From NCBI GenBank assembly GCA_023055505.1, contig JALIRH010000023.1, positions 6,950,423-7,014,422 on the forward strand: a stretch of 64,000 bases of DNA. Direction: 5' to 3'. Every line of letters begins with the position of its first letter. Within the stretch, counting starts at the first letter, position 1. Position numbers and translations under genes: made by a program. The notes beneath the pieces are model-generated. The model searched no databases. It was not told the origin of the DNA and saw only the letters and a list, made by a program, of their open reading frames with translations. This stretch comes from Callipepla californica brunnescens. Taxonomy: Eukaryota > Chordata > Aves > Galliformes > Odontophoridae. Positions 1 through 12,651 of this stretch are shown one piece after another.

Positions 1-1789
1 CGTAAATACCTTCTGATAGATAATCATTTTGCTTAAATTTTCATATATAGATGTCATCTTGCTTTAATCTTTTTGATATCAAGACACAAAATAATGTTGA
101 AATGCAAGGTACTTAATCTATTATTCTTCTGAAAAGCTTTATATCCTAACAACTAATTTATCTCTATTCAAAATTAATGCTTAAAAATTTATGGTAATTA
201 ATTGCCAAGATTAAAGGTAATCTAAGAAAGATAATGGATTTTCACAAGTCGTTGCTTTTCCTAAAATCATTAAATGAAAAAAAATTAGGGAGGACATTAT
301 GCACTGGGTGTTGTCAGAATACAGTTTATCAAAGTTATACACAACAGAACTCTTAATATATTGTATTTGATAAAAGAAAGAAAGAAATGAAGAATGAAAA
401 AAATATAGAAAGAATTATTCTCTATAGCTGAAGGAATACAGTGCAGAACACCATTTCTGTAGTTTCTCTTAATGTCAGCAAATAGGATTTTGTACCTTGT
501 TACATGTGTAAGCCACGTTTCCATTCTATTGCAGCAAGGGCTGTATATTTCTCATGCTTATCACCAGGCTTCTGTCTCACTGTATATTAAACTTTTCAGG
601 TGAACACTTCACCCAGTTGGACACTAACTGGCAGATAATATAAAGAGGATCCATCACAAGTGTATTATAAAATTCCTTAGTAAATATTATAAAATGTTCC
701 TGTTACTCAATCTATTTTGGGGAAAAAAAGGCTTAGATTATTATTTTACCTCAGCCTCACATAAATAGATTATTTTCCAAAACATTCATTTACTATTTGT
801 ATATTGAAGTAAGCTCAAACAATTTTTCATCTCCATGAAAACAGTCACTATCAAGATAGTGGGTAAATCAGTGTTAACCTTAAGAAAAACAACTACCTTC
901 ACACTAAGAACAGCATTACTACTATCAAAAATTTAATATACAAAAAGGCATAGAAATAAACATTCTTCAAATGCTTCAAAGCTGATTACCTTTTTATAAA
1001 CTTTTATCCCTGAGAAGGCTGTATCTAATTTCCTATCTATCTTCCAATTTTTTACCATTTTTAGGTAAATTGTTCAACATTTAACTGGAGAAATGAAGCC
1101 CTTTCCAAGCCTAATCTGAACTGTACTAGAATTTGAGCTTCTTACGTCTTATCTTGTCAACAGTGTGCATTCATAAAAGTACATTTTGTTTCTTACCATA
1201 GTTTCTTGCCAGAAATTTTCTGTGTGATAGCTTCTCTCTGATATCAAGTTTCTCTGTAGTTTTTTGTTTTTCCTTGGTGCAAACCAATTCTCACAGTATT
1301 TTTCTTTGAATTTCAGTTTCAAGGTGACTGAGAAAAAACAAACCATAAAATATGCTTATCTTGACAATTTAGTCTATATACCTGGACATTTAAAATAAAA
1401 TTTATATTTGAACTGATATCTTAATTCAGATGACCTTCTCCAAAATCAGATTAAATTTTCCTTATTTTACATTGTCTGGACAAAGGTTCTGTTTATTTAT
1501 CAGGTCCTTCTAAAGATATGTGACAGATATGGAAGGTTCAAAGTAGAAGTTCTAGCACGACTCCTTCAGAATTAATCAAATCCATATTATTTGAAATTTA
1601 AATAGGTAATTCTTTAGTTTGAATAACAACAAAAATAGATAATCATTCAATGTTAATATTTTAGCACTATGAAAACACTAAAATATCAGCTCTACTATTG
1701 CACTGAATATTTTTTCTAATTTTAAAATAGTTCTCACATGAGGAAAAACCCAAAATGCAGAGACTTTAGAGTTATGCATGTGTTCAGTC
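1..1789. other. AT-rich unique DNA, no gene seen
   Basis: Low-complexity AT-rich sequence with only short, unrecognisable open frames on both strands. No repeat end, splice-bounded exon or RNA gene could be supported. The left end of the following CR1 copy is soft and may reach back to about 1760. Confidence 0.6.
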
Positions 1790-3293
1790 TTTACTGCTAA
1801 GATTGGCCCTTAGGAATCCCAGCCCTGAACACAAGGGAGACAGTCTGGAGAAGGGCAGACTTCTCAGTCAAGAAGCACCTGGTCAGAGTTTGTCTAGACA
1901 AATCTGATAATGCACAAATCCATGGAACCCAACGAGATGCACACATGCTGAGAGAGCTTTGGTAGACTGCCAAACCACTCTCTATCTCTTTGAAAGGTCA
2001 TGGAAAGCAGAAGAGGTGCCCAAGGGGTGGAAGAAAACCATCATTAATACAATCTCAAAAAGTAAAGAAGGAGGACCCAGAAAACTACATACCAGATAGC
2101 TTCACCTCCATCCCTGGAAAAGTTATTAAAGTGATTAAACAACTTATTCTGAATACCACCTCAAATCAAGTGGAATTTAAAAAAAAAGATTATAATGAGT
2201 AGTCAGTATGGATTCACTATGGGAAAGGCATTCTTGACCAACCTGGTAGTAGTCTAGGATGTCATGACTGGATGAGTAGACAAGGGGAGAGAAGTGAACG
2301 TTGTTTACCTAGACTCCAGCAAGGCTTTTGACACTGCCTTCCATAACACTGTCATAGGTAATCTTAGGAATTGTGTGACAGACAAAGGGACAGTGAGGTG
2401 GATTGAGAACTGGCTGACTGGCAGAGCTCAGAGTGCTGTGATCCGCAGTACATAGTCTGGTTGGATGCCTGTAGCTAGTGGTGATACAAAGCTGGGAGGA
2501 TTGGTTCCAGACACTTCCAGAAGGCTGGACTGCCATTCAGTGAGACCTGGACAAGTCTCAGACAGACTGGAGAGTCGACAGAGAAGAACCTGATGAATTC
2601 AAGTGGAAAAGTGTTGAGTCCTGCAGTTGGGGAAGAATAACTATACGCATCAGTACAGGTTAAGGGCTGATCTGCTGGAATGAAGCTGTGCAGAGAATGA
2701 CCTGGGTATCCTGGTAAACAACAGGTTGGCCCTTGAGTCCAAGAAAGCCAGTGGTTTTCTGGAGTGCATTAAAAAAGTGTAGCCAGCAGCTTGAATGGAA
2801 TTCTTCTCCCCCCTCTACTCTGCCCATGTGAGGCCAGCTGTATCCTGTTCTGGGTTCCTCAATTCAAGAAGTTCAAATCTTCTAGAAAGAGTCAAGCAAA
2901 GACAATGAGGGGTCTGGAGCATTTTCTGAATGACTAAAGGGCAAGAGACTATTCTGTCTGGATACAAGAAGACTGAGAGGGAATCTTATCAAAGCTTATA
3001 AATGTTGGAAGGGCAGATGTCAGGCTCCTTTCAGTGACATCTAGTGATAGGACAAGGGGTGATGGAACAATGTCAAACACAGTATGTTCCAGCTGAGCAT
3101 GGTGAAAAAGAAATTACTGTGATGGTGTCAGTGCACTGGAACACGCGACCCAGAGAAGTGGTGGAGTCTTCCCCGGAGGTATTCAAGATCCATCTGGATG
3201 CCTTCCTGTGCAAATTGCTGTAGAGAACCTGCTTTAGATGGATGATTTCCAAAGGTGCATTCTAACCTCTTTAATTTTTGATTTTGTGATCCT
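1790..3293 (+). mobile_element. CR1 LINE, 5'-truncated, internally deleted ORF2 remnant
   Basis: Reading the plus strand in broken frames gives successive parts of the CR1 ORF2 reverse transcriptase. There is a KKEDPENYIPDSFTSIPGK segment near 2060-2125, then the motif-A region with LDSSKAFDT near 2310-2335, then a VRWIENWLTGRAQ segment near 2395-2430. The thumb-like LPREVVESP-type region lies near 3140-3180, and the CR1 3' end runs to about 3293. Between about 2475 and 2485 the frame jumps straight to a DTKLGG-like segment, so the catalytic FADD block is missing. Stops and frameshifts are numerous, so this is a dead copy. The 5' half of the element (ORF1 and endonuclease) is absent, as is usual for CR1. 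Confidence 0.85.
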
Positions 3294-3429
3294 AAAATTA
3301 TCAGAAATTCTAAATATATGTAATTTCTCAACTATGTATTTTAAAATCACATTTGCAAATACTGTTACATATGGATTTAGGTAAAACTTCCATTCTGGAA
3401 TTATAAAATTCTGATTCTGATTATAAACC

Positions 3430-3773
3430 TGATGCAGGTTTATAAATATCTGGGGTGTGAGGGACAAAGTGGCAAGGCAAGACTCTTTTCAGCAGTGTGT
3501 GGGGACGGAACAAAGGGAAACAGCCAGAAACTGCAGCACAGGAGGTTCCGCACGAATGTGCACAAGAACTTCTTTACGGTGAGGGTGATGGAGCACTGGC
3601 ACAGGCTGCCCAGGGGGGTTGTGGAATCGTCTCTGGAGATATTCAAGACACAACTGGATGCCTACCTGTGCAACCTGGAATACGGAACCTGCTTTGGCAG
3701 GGGGTTTGGACTCGATATCTCTTGAGTTCCCTTCCAACCCCTATGATTCTATGATTCTATGATTTTATGATTC
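3430..3773 (+). mobile_element. CR1 LINE 3' end, younger 5'-truncated copy
   Basis: An open frame at 3432-3725 encodes the C-terminus of CR1 ORF2, including KARLFSAV, HRRFRTNVHKNFFTVRV and EIFKTQLDAYLCNL-type segments. It is still uninterrupted up to a stop in the 3' UTR. The copy ends with the diagnostic CCTTCCAACCCCTATGATTC followed by about three ATTCTATG-like units (3730-3773). The intact frame suggests it is clearly younger than the CR1 at 1790-3293, which lies about 140 bp upstream on the same strand. The 5' truncation point is near 3430. The fragment has no endonuclease or catalytic reverse-transcriptase motifs and cannot be active. Confidence 0.93.
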
Positions 3774-5079
3774 ATTTTTATGCTTTCAATATAATTTCAA
3801 AAGCCTTTGTAGTAGAGTGTTTAGGGAATAAAACAGTTTAACTGATACTTTTTAAATCTCAGTGTAAAGTTAACACAAAATTAATATTCATAACATAATG
3901 TATAGTTTTAATATCGCATATTTATAGGATTTCACATATAAGAAAATAATGAAGATAGTCAATATTATGCAAATTGTAGTTTTTACATATCAATTAAAAA
4001 TAATGTACAAGAGCACGTACTCTTAGTATAATATACTAGAGTCAGATTTTACATGGGGAAACTCACTATAAGATGTACATGCCAGTTTATCCAGATTACC
4101 ATATCATTTAATTGGGCATAATTATGCATCTGCTATCTGCAGTACTAATGATCAGAGACATCTATTGATAGTCAGACACTGTAGAATTTCAGTTATAGAT
4201 GGCTAATTATGATCTGAATTTGGAGTTAGATGGGTTTGCTTGAGTAGATTTAAATGAAAAGCTCAGGGAAAATAAATTTTGAAGTGGTTATTTATCTGAA
4301 ATGTTGGAAATGAGAGACGTAAGAGTAATAAGTGTAATACTTTAGATACTGCTTGAATATAATAATTTCTATTTGTTTCAGTGTTTTCTGTTTGTTTCCT
4401 TTCAGGTCGTAAACCTGAAAAGTGAGAAAGGTCTTTTCATCAGATTTACCATGTAATCATTCTCAGATAATTAAAGAAACAACCATAATGTGCTATGTGG
4501 TGTGTAAATTAGCAGCCAAATACAGTACAATTTAGATAGAATAATTTTGAAGGTTTTAATGTTTCTTTTTATTTTATATGGTATTATTATCTGCTAAGCT
4601 GATTATGAGGAAGAAAAGTACTCCCTCCTGCAGCTAAGTTAACTAACACACAACTGAAATCAGAACATAGACATTTAGCCTTGTCTTAGCTATATTAGAG
4701 CAAGACTCCTTATAGGTTGATATGAATTCTACCTAGATCTTAGACAAGATAACACAATGGTAGAACATGAAAAAAATAAAAATAAAAAGAGTATTTGGAT
4801 GAGGAATGTAAAAATGCTATTAAGTTAATACTCGAAGCTGCTTTCCAAAAAATCTCATCTCACTGAGGGAGTGAGTCTGTGGAGAACTTCAGAGCTCACT
4901 TGTGAAAGTGTTTACATGGGCCCCAAAGCTGCTTTTACTTTTACCAGTGATACAATCAATAAAGAAGATAAAATGAGAGAGGGATAAAACTCTTTTCTAT
5001 TTTACTGTCAACAAACATGTCCTTGTAGATATTTTCAGAAGACTGTCTCCACTAGTTATTGAATAGTTCTGTAACAAAT
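3774..5079. other. AT-rich unique DNA, no gene seen
   Basis: No recognisable coding, RNA or transposon sequence. Many short A/T runs. Confidence 0.55.
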
Positions 5080-5143
5080 ATAAAAATAAATAAAATAAAA
5101 TAAAATAAAATAAAATAAAATAAAATAAAATAAAATAAAATAG
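5080..5143. repeat. (AAAAT)n pentanucleotide microsatellite
   Basis: About a dozen tandem TAAAA units, nearly perfect from about 5091 to 5142, with a slightly impure left edge. The same motif recurs at 25466-25541 (complement) and 57331-57409. Confidence 0.95.
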
Positions 5144-8100
5144 GAAGAAAAAGATGAAGTCAATAGGAAAGTAAGCTATTTCTTTTATAATATACGATAG
5201 AGCATTTTTGATCATTTTTTTACTTCAGTTCTAAGGAAAATAAAATTCTAGAGAAAATTCAACCTGGCAATCAGACAGATATGAAATGGAAAATGGTTTT
5301 TGGCAAATGGTAATAGGGTACACATCTTCTGAATGTAACCTTTATGACTTAGATCTGGATAAGGCTAAGGTTAATGACTCAAGTGCAAGTCCATCTTCCT
5401 TACCTGCAAAAAAGCCTGAAATGAGTGCTATCAGTGTAGCAGTTTTAGACTAATACCTTTCCCCTGGTCTGGCTATTTAAAGAGTTCTCTGTAGGAGCAT
5501 ATAGTACAAGAGTGGTAAATATTTTAGTATTTAGAAACTTTATATAAGGAAAAAAATCAAGATGAAACATTACCATATGCAACCCAAACACAGAAGAGAA
5601 AATAAGCCATTTGTGGGTTTTGGTATAAGGAAGCAAAACAACCAATGAAGTAGTGCTGAAGAGTTAATTTCTGGACTTATCCTGTCATCTTAGAATGGAC
5701 TGTTATCTGTGAGATATTGGTGTACTGGAGATTGGAGATGGCTGAATATCTTGCTTTACTGCGTACTGCAACAAGTGAGCATGATTTCATTGGGAGTTCT
5801 CAAAAAGGTTTGCTGGCCTCAAGTCTTGACTCAGCTTCCTGTGTACATAGCACCTGTGAAACACATCCTTTAAAAGATCATGTGCTAAAATTCTTGTTTT
5901 ATTTTAAAAAAACATTTTGAGAATGCATGGTGATGCTTCTTTCAGGGAGATAAAGAACACTTAAATGTCATCTGGGAAATTATTACAAATTATTTCAGAA
6001 ATATAATATAATATTGAGATACATTATTCCAAGGCACCAGAATAAAAGTGTTGAGTTGTGAGATTTCCATTTAGCCATGTGTATCTTGATCAAACCTGGA
6101 ATTATTTTGCTCTGCTTGAATTGCTCAGTCTCTCGCATAATTTCATCTTATCTGTGCTGAATTTGTTGGAATTTCCCAGGTGTATAGAATTTTCATGCAA
6201 TTTTTTAAGAAACATTAGAAAAATTAGCGTCAAATTACAAAAAACAATTACTAGAAAAATGTTATTATTTCTCAGTAGTAATATTAAGATTGAATCATTC
6301 AATACATGGATATGTTTGGTATCATCTACCTATTGTGCTCTGAGTTGTAGGCTTAAGAAATCTTGGACCTTTAAGGATGAAATAGCCAACACACTAAAAC
6401 AATGGAACTTGAACTGTAAATGAAGATGTAGCCAGATTGTAATGACTATATAAGGGAATGTTAGCTGGGTTTCAACACACGTAGGTATTGTTTGGAAAAA
6501 AAAAAAAAAAAGCTTTAAAGTTGGAGCACAGAACTGCAAAATACAGATTTTAAGCAGTTATCAAGACATTGCTTAAATTAGATTAGAATCTGCTTAATTT
6601 TTGCAAGAAAATACTAAGATATTACTTTTAACTTTTGAGATAAGAACTGGGTATGGGTAGAGATGCCAGTTTAGTTATTATGATAGTAAACTCTTCAGAG
6701 GATTGAGTCATTATATGAGATTTTGATTTACCGAACAAAGATTTAAAAAATAAATGCTACCAGTAAGTAGGATACTGGCACTGTCATTATACAATACTTT
6801 TTTTCCTTTTCCATTAATCAGTTGGCAAATTGTGGTTGTATTTTATGTGTGGTTCTAGGAAACACTGATGAATACTGAACCACAGAGATTAAATATTAAA
6901 CCATGAAGAGATAATAGTCTTCATAGAAAAAAATAAACTAAAATTATAGGTTATGATCTCAATATTCAAATTGAAGTTTTATATGTACACAAATAGACTG
7001 TTTATATGATTAAGGCGGATGTTCTGTGAACTCCGCCTCCCTGCATTGAGTCAACCAAGTATGAGGTAATTTAAGTATGGGAATACTTTAGTGACATCAA
7101 GGCACAATGACGATGAGAGTCTTTATTTAGAAGATTTAGAAGAAGTTACTTAGTTTAACAGACTGAAGAGTACTATGAAAAAAATATTATATACACTATA
7201 TATAAATGTATATATTATGAAAAGCTTTTATATATAGTATGAAAAAATATTTCTTGGTCTAACTGGCAGGACTAGTTTTCATGAGTAGGACTACTCTGAC
7301 AATTCATTGTCGTCTCACTCTCCAGTTTTCCTCAGTGTGTAATAAGCTGACATTCATAAGGAATTCAAAAGAGAAGCTAGAATAATCTATTGAATACAGT
7401 TTTGCAAAACATGCCTGAAAGGAATGATATGCGTTATTTGCTTTGAGCTAAAAGCATGATTATTTGTGTCTGCCTCTATACTTCCAAAGCCAAGGCAGAC
7501 CATACACCGAAACTACCAACATAGCTGAGTACATATAGCACAACTCTTTAATGATCATATACAAAAATAACAGTATGAGAGGCAATGACATCTCAGCTCA
7601 ACTATGGCAACTTAAATTCTGCTTATGTAATTCAAGTAAATTAAATAACATTTAAATTAATAAGCATTAGGCATGCTAGAAAAAAAATCTTCATTTTAAA
7701 TTAAATTCATGTGTAGCATTAATAATCTTTAACTAGTGCTTAAAATACATTAAAAATTCAAATTTCATCAAGATCCTGGTGAAATGCTTAAAGCTGGGAA
7801 AAAAAAAATTCAGTAATTAAGTAGAAGTTTACAATAATAAATAAAATATTGATATGAATATTTAAATTACTGTACAGTTCCCCGTGGCATGTTTTTTTTT
7901 TTTTACGGAATTCCACTGAAATTTCATAATTTAACAATTAAATTAAGAAGTGAGTGTAAAACTCATGTTTTGAATAAGTAGGTTTATGATCAACACATCT
8001 TTTACTTTGATTCAGAAAATTCAGTTTTGAAAAATTAAAAGTTTTCTCTACATTAGAATGTTGAAGAAGATTTGGTGAGGAAAGATTTTTTGTAGGTTAG

Positions 8101-9163
8101 TATGAAATTTTTCCCAAGCTGAGTATCCAATCCCGTGTCTGGTGAAGCACTTGCTTGATTCAGTAGGTTCTAGTTCAAAGCCAGACTAAATTCACCCTAG
8201 AAACTCCGTTCTTGATGAATAACAGGATTTCCCTAGAAACTCTTGTGTAAATAAATATACAGGTGTCCATGAGATGAAAATTAGTTTCTATATATGTGCC
8301 CCACTTTTCATCAGATGCTCCCTTCATTGTAAAGCTTACAACTTTTCCAGCTATCTCTCGAGTTTTTTTTACCAGTGTGTGTTGAATTGCTTCTTATACC
8401 TTCCTAAGTCATTAATGTCTGTGGATAGTGACCAAGCATCTCTCAAAGTGAGAAGGACTCTTTTTCTCATTCCTCATGAAATATAATGGAAAACTGGGAG
8501 GCTAGTGGTTTTTCACAGTGATGGTAAAATGCATGCTCTTTCTTAATTAGTTGGTTTTGTCATTATGTTTGATTGCTCTGTTCATTTTTTCAGCTTCTTG
8601 CAAAATATGGGTGAAAGCAAGGGAAACCAGTTAAAGCCCTGACTAGGGTCAGGGTAATTGAGATTCTATTGTAGGCTTCTTAAGACTTTGACTTTCCTGC
8701 GGTAAATTTAGACATACTATATTCCTTAAAAACTGAAATGTCATCTTGTCACAGATGTGTCAGAGTACACAGCACAGTTGTGAGGTTACAGGCTGCAGCA
8801 TATGCCCTTGCACAAGATCACATGCCTTTTGCATCAGTGGACTGGAGGGCAAGCATAGCTTTGCTTTGCAAGCATTTGCAGATAACTTGAAGCCCCAAGT
8901 TCTTATGGTACCAAAGCTGTGCCCAAAAAGGAATAGAATACAGAGAGGTCAGAGCTTGAGTATAGGAAACTAAGATTTTCAGAGCATTAGAGTAGGAGTG
9001 ACTGTTTCTGAGCAATTCTGAAATTTTCTTTCAGCTCTTTAATGAAAATTGCTATTTTTTATATAAGTTGTGGGTAACTGCACAATGATTATTTATCCTC
9101 TTTAGCTCTTAGTTGTATAAGTTATGAATACTAGATCCTCTTAAAATAGAAGAGAAACAGTGA
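5144..9163. other. AT-rich unique DNA, no gene seen
   Basis: No transposon end or exon recognised over about 4 kb. It contains a poly(A) run at 6496-6511 and the hairpin listed separately at 7014-7037. The open frame of 121 codons at 6058-6423 has no family resemblance that I recognise. Confidence 0.5.
7014..7037. other. Short GC-rich inverted repeat (possible hairpin)
   Basis: GGCGGA at 7014-7019 is exactly complementary to TCCGCC at 7032-7037. Inside it, GTTC (7021-7024) pairs with GAAC (7028-7031) around a TGT loop, leaving one unpaired T. This gives a 10-bp stem with a one-base bulge, holding two CpG sites in otherwise AT-rich DNA. No function is shown. Confidence 0.55.
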
Positions 9164-9462
9164 ATCATAGAATCACAGAATGGCTTGGGACCTCAGAGAT
9201 CACGTTCCAACCCTCCTGCCATGGGGAAAGTTGCCAACTACTAAAACAGGCATCAGGTTGCGAAGGGCCCCAAGCAACCAGTCTGTGAATGCCTCCAGGG
9301 ACAGGGCATCCACAGCTTCTCTGGGGAGCCTCTTGCACCTCATCATCCTCTCAGTGAAAAATCTTCCCCAATATCTAGTGTAAATCTCCTATCTTTCACA
9401 CTGAAATAATTCCCCCTTGTCCTTAACTTATCAGACCATGTTAAAAAGTTGATCTTCCTGCA
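9164..9462 (-). mobile_element. CR1 LINE 3' end fragment, minus strand
   Basis: It begins with AATCATAGAATCACAGAATG, the complement of the CR1 tail. It continues through the 3' UTR and the C-terminal ORF2 region read from the minus strand: the complement of the conserved 'fixed-up' thumb segment, then the ACCATGTTAAAAAGTTGATC-type block near 9436-9455. It is diverged and contains stops in the ORF2 frame. Confidence 0.85.
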
Positions 9463-9557
9463 CTGAGTTGCATGCCTCAGTACAAAGAGGACATAAAACT
9501 ATTAAAGTGTGCAAAGCAGAGCTACAAAAATGGAAAAAGGTCTGGAGAGGAAAACAT
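9463..9557 (+). mobile_element. Small CR1 ORF2 fragment, plus strand
   Basis: CTCAGTACAAAGAGGACATA and the following bases resemble the CR1 ORF2 stretch encoding a 'PQYKRDMDLLERVQ'-type sequence, here in plus orientation. It directly abuts a minus-strand CR1 piece, so the pieces cannot come from one simple insertion. Assignment is by eye on a short, diverged segment. Confidence 0.5.
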
Positions 9558-9597
9558 AGGAGGTGTGACTGAGATCCCTTGCAGTATACAGTCCAGT

Positions 9598-9682
9598 GCA
9601 GAGGGGAGAGCTCTTTTAGTGAATAAATTTTTCCTTATGTCCAACCTGAATTTCTTCTGGGACAACTTGAGGCCATATAGGC
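9598..9682 (-). mobile_element. Small CR1 ORF2 fragment, minus strand
   Basis: The stretch from TTTTAGTGAATAAATTTTTC to the ACAACTTGAGGCCAT block resembles the complement of the CR1 C-terminal ORF2 region. The orientation matches the 9164-9462 piece, and together they flank the plus-strand scrap at 9463-9557. Confidence 0.55.
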
Positions 9683-10150
9683 AATGCCACTGCAGAACTG
9701 CATTCAGATTCAGCACTGCAAATTACACCTGCCCACAGATCCCTCTCTCACATGCTGGAAACTCAGATGCTGTAGTGAGATAATTGTTGGGAACTTGTTA
9801 TTACAGTTATCTCTTAAGAGCAACAGAAATAGGAGTTTCCTGAAGGTCAGGAGTTTTGTTTGTTTTGTTTGATTATTTTTGTCTGGGATTTTTTGTGCTT
9901 TTAATTTTTTTATAAGTACCCTGAATGTGGACACGTGTCAAAATAATTTTATCAAAAGTTTAAGAGTGATCCACAAAGTTTTTCTGCTAATTACTATTGC
10001 TCTGTAAGAAAATCATAAATCCTGAAAGGCTTAATTACATTACTAAAACCAAATATTTTTCTTGGTATAACCTTTAAGGCTATATTCTATTGGCTCAGAA
10101 TGATATGAGCTCAAATTGCAATGTTTTTATGTTCTGCTAAGTCACAGACA
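9683..10150. other. Unique DNA between CR1 pieces
   Basis: Nothing recognisable beyond short T-rich tracts. Confidence 0.45.
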
Positions 10151-10402
10151 GAATCACAGAATCACAGAATTTCAGGGGTTGGAAGGGAGCTCCAGGGATA
10201 ATCTCCAATCCCCCTGCCTCCCTAGACCAGGTTGCACAGGTCGGCATCCAGGTGGGTCTTGAACATCTTCAGAGAAGGGGACTACACAACCACTTTGGGC
10301 AGCCTGTTCCAATGCTCCATAACCCTTACTATGGAGAAGTTCCCATGCAAATTTGTGTGGAACTTCATCAGTGTGTGGCCATTTCCCCTCGTTCTATCAG
10401 AG
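10151..10402 (-). mobile_element. CR1 LINE 3' end fragment, minus strand
   Basis: It starts with the CR1 tail complement (GAATCACAGAATCACAGAAT) followed by GGGGTTGGAAGGGAGCTCCA. It then reads through the 3' UTR into the complement of the C-terminal ORF2 codons (the HWNRLP, FFTVRV and RRFHTN regions). The copy is 5'-truncated and fairly similar to the youngest CR1 families in pattern, but it carries frame disruptions. Confidence 0.9.
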
Positions 10403-12547
10403 AATAGTCAATAATCGCCTGAAATAATAGATTACAGCTATACAAGAGTCTAGACCAAAGTAAACTGTAACCTGATAAAGCTGGAAGAAAATATAATGTT
10501 ATTGAAATTCCCACATCCCTGGTTTTGTTTTAATTAATTCCTGAAACTAGACAATACTGTCAATCTGCTCAAAACAATTTACTATTCTATTGACTTGAAA
10601 GTTACTCTGTTTCAGTTTTCAGGGTATGATTCATATTTATTTGCAGTTAACATTCAGCAATATTTAAACAGAATATGCCCTATGAAATTGCCACATTTGA
10701 GACCAATATCACAGACTTGCTGCGTTGTTGAATGGTTGACTGGTTTTGAAGTTTCTTCATTTTCTTTCTGACAGTCTAAAAATGTGTCCCATTCAAGTTG
10801 TTTATGCCCTTGGCATTTAAATCCTTGAATTTCCTAAGAATTTTTGTTCAAGAAGTTGAGTTATATAATTTCAATCAGTCAGTGAAAGTCCTGCAGTGCT
10901 TAATACAAATCAGAAAGGTGTCATTTGACTCATTAAATGATGGACTACTTTCAGCCATTTCTTCAATCAATACCTCTTAAGTCTAAGTAATCCATCATTG
11001 GCAGGGTAGGAAATAAAATCTTGATTATGCAGAAGCACTACAATTCTGCTTGAGAAACAAAATTTTCCACTTAACAAGGCCAGCCAATACATTTTAAAAA
11101 TATAGAATTCTTGTGTTCTGTTTATTTTCATTACAAAATAAGCTATCATAGTGGAAGGCATTCTAATGAAGGAAGAGTTTATAGCTATAGTGAATAGTTG
11201 AAGACAGCTGTACCCATCACTTTTATTAGGAGTTGATATAAACAGAATTACAGAACTGTTCCATGTTTAAGTAAGACTCTTGACAAATTACATATAACTG
11301 AGAATTTTTTTTATTTTTATTTTTTAATCAGACCACAGTCATGGTGTTACTCTCTTTCTGACAGAATAACAAACTAATTTGGCTTTTGAGGCTGCTGTCA
11401 GCTCAGTTAAAAATGCTTCCAGAAGAATTTAGTACTATAATACAGGATCAAACAATGTTTTTAGCAGCATAAGGGATTAGTAAGGTTGCCTCTTGTTTCT
11501 TTATTTTAAATTCTTCGTTTCTTTTTAAACTCTCCCGAGTCTGAGTGCCTATCACTATCTGAACCACCCAAGATAAGACACTGAGCTGCAGACAAACAAA
11601 TTTAGAATTTGTTTATGCTGTGATCCTTATTGCTTGGTTATTAACACTTGTGCTGTTCTGCCCAGACATCCTTGTCTTTTCTCTTTTTTATCTGAACATG
11701 AAGGTACAGCTTACCCTCAGGCTTCACTGCTTGCAGCACAGACACAATGTACCAGCACTAAAAGCATGGGATGACTCCCTGATATAGACACTACACTATT
11801 CGGTAAGAGGGAACAGACCAACATCCAAAGAAATGTTTCACAGAAGACTAAGTAACTTGCTAAGAAATCAATTACAGAAATGTTGCTGGTGTCCAATATT
11901 CTAGAAAAAGCATGTTTTCTCATTCAAATTAGAGAACAACTATCCCACAGTTGAAAAATAGTTATTCATAAAGGCTCTTATTCCAGTCCCAGTACAATTC
12001 CTATTTTTCCCCATTACCTCTCCGATAGATAAATAAATTCCAGGCCTATTTATCCCTTGTGCTGATACCATGTGTACTAGCTAGGCTTAGACATAAAACT
12101 GATTTTTGCTAGCCTCAAAATCTGTCTCCCCTGTAGCAGCTAGAAGGTTACAGTCAGTAACTTGTATTGACTAAATAATAGAATACGGGTGGACTTAGAT
12201 TAATCTCTAGCTAGCTCCATCCATAGGTATCTGTCACAACTGCAGAGCAAACAACTTTCAGGTTATCACAAAATGCAGTTACAGACATTCTGGACACAGA
12301 ATTTTCTGACATGCATTTTATAAACCTAGGTGCAAAGAATTATTTAGTTTACAAAAAGCTTCTTTTTAAGTGTTCTGTCTTATAGCAAATGCTTTGAGAA
12401 CTACCTCAGAGGATCACTGTTTATAGAAATGGGTAGAGTCTAAAGCTGGTGAACCAAATCACCTTCTTTAATTAGACTGAGTTTTACTTCATTTACAATT
12501 CCATAACACATGTACCGATACATACATTCCTTTAAAACTCCTATGGT
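10403..12547. other. Unique DNA, no gene seen
   Basis: About 2.1 kb of AT-rich DNA without a recognised repeat or exon. Open frames are at most about 68 codons and look like chance. Confidence 0.5.
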
Positions 12548-12651
12548 CTACCTGTGCATCCTGGTCAAGGGAGCTGCTTTGACAGGGGGTTGGACTCGAT
12601 GATGTATGGAGGTCCCTTCCAACCCCTACAATTCTGTGATTCTGCAATTCA
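12548..12651 (+). mobile_element. CR1 LINE extreme 3' end
   Basis: CTACCTGTGCATCCTGGTCA leads into a GGGGGTTGGACTCGATGATG-type block and a CCTTCCAACCCCTACAATTC ending with two degenerate tail units. Only about 100 bp of 3' end is present, which is a very short 5'-truncated insertion. Confidence 0.9.

Noticed and set aside
6058..6423. 121-codon open frame, plus strand
   Set aside because: Unrecognised sequence, overlapped by an open frame on the other strand, no signals around it.
8160..8200. GGTTCTAGTTCAAAGCC-like box resembling a tRNA T-arm/B-box
   Set aside because: No matching A-box, acceptor stem or cloverleaf could be drawn around it.
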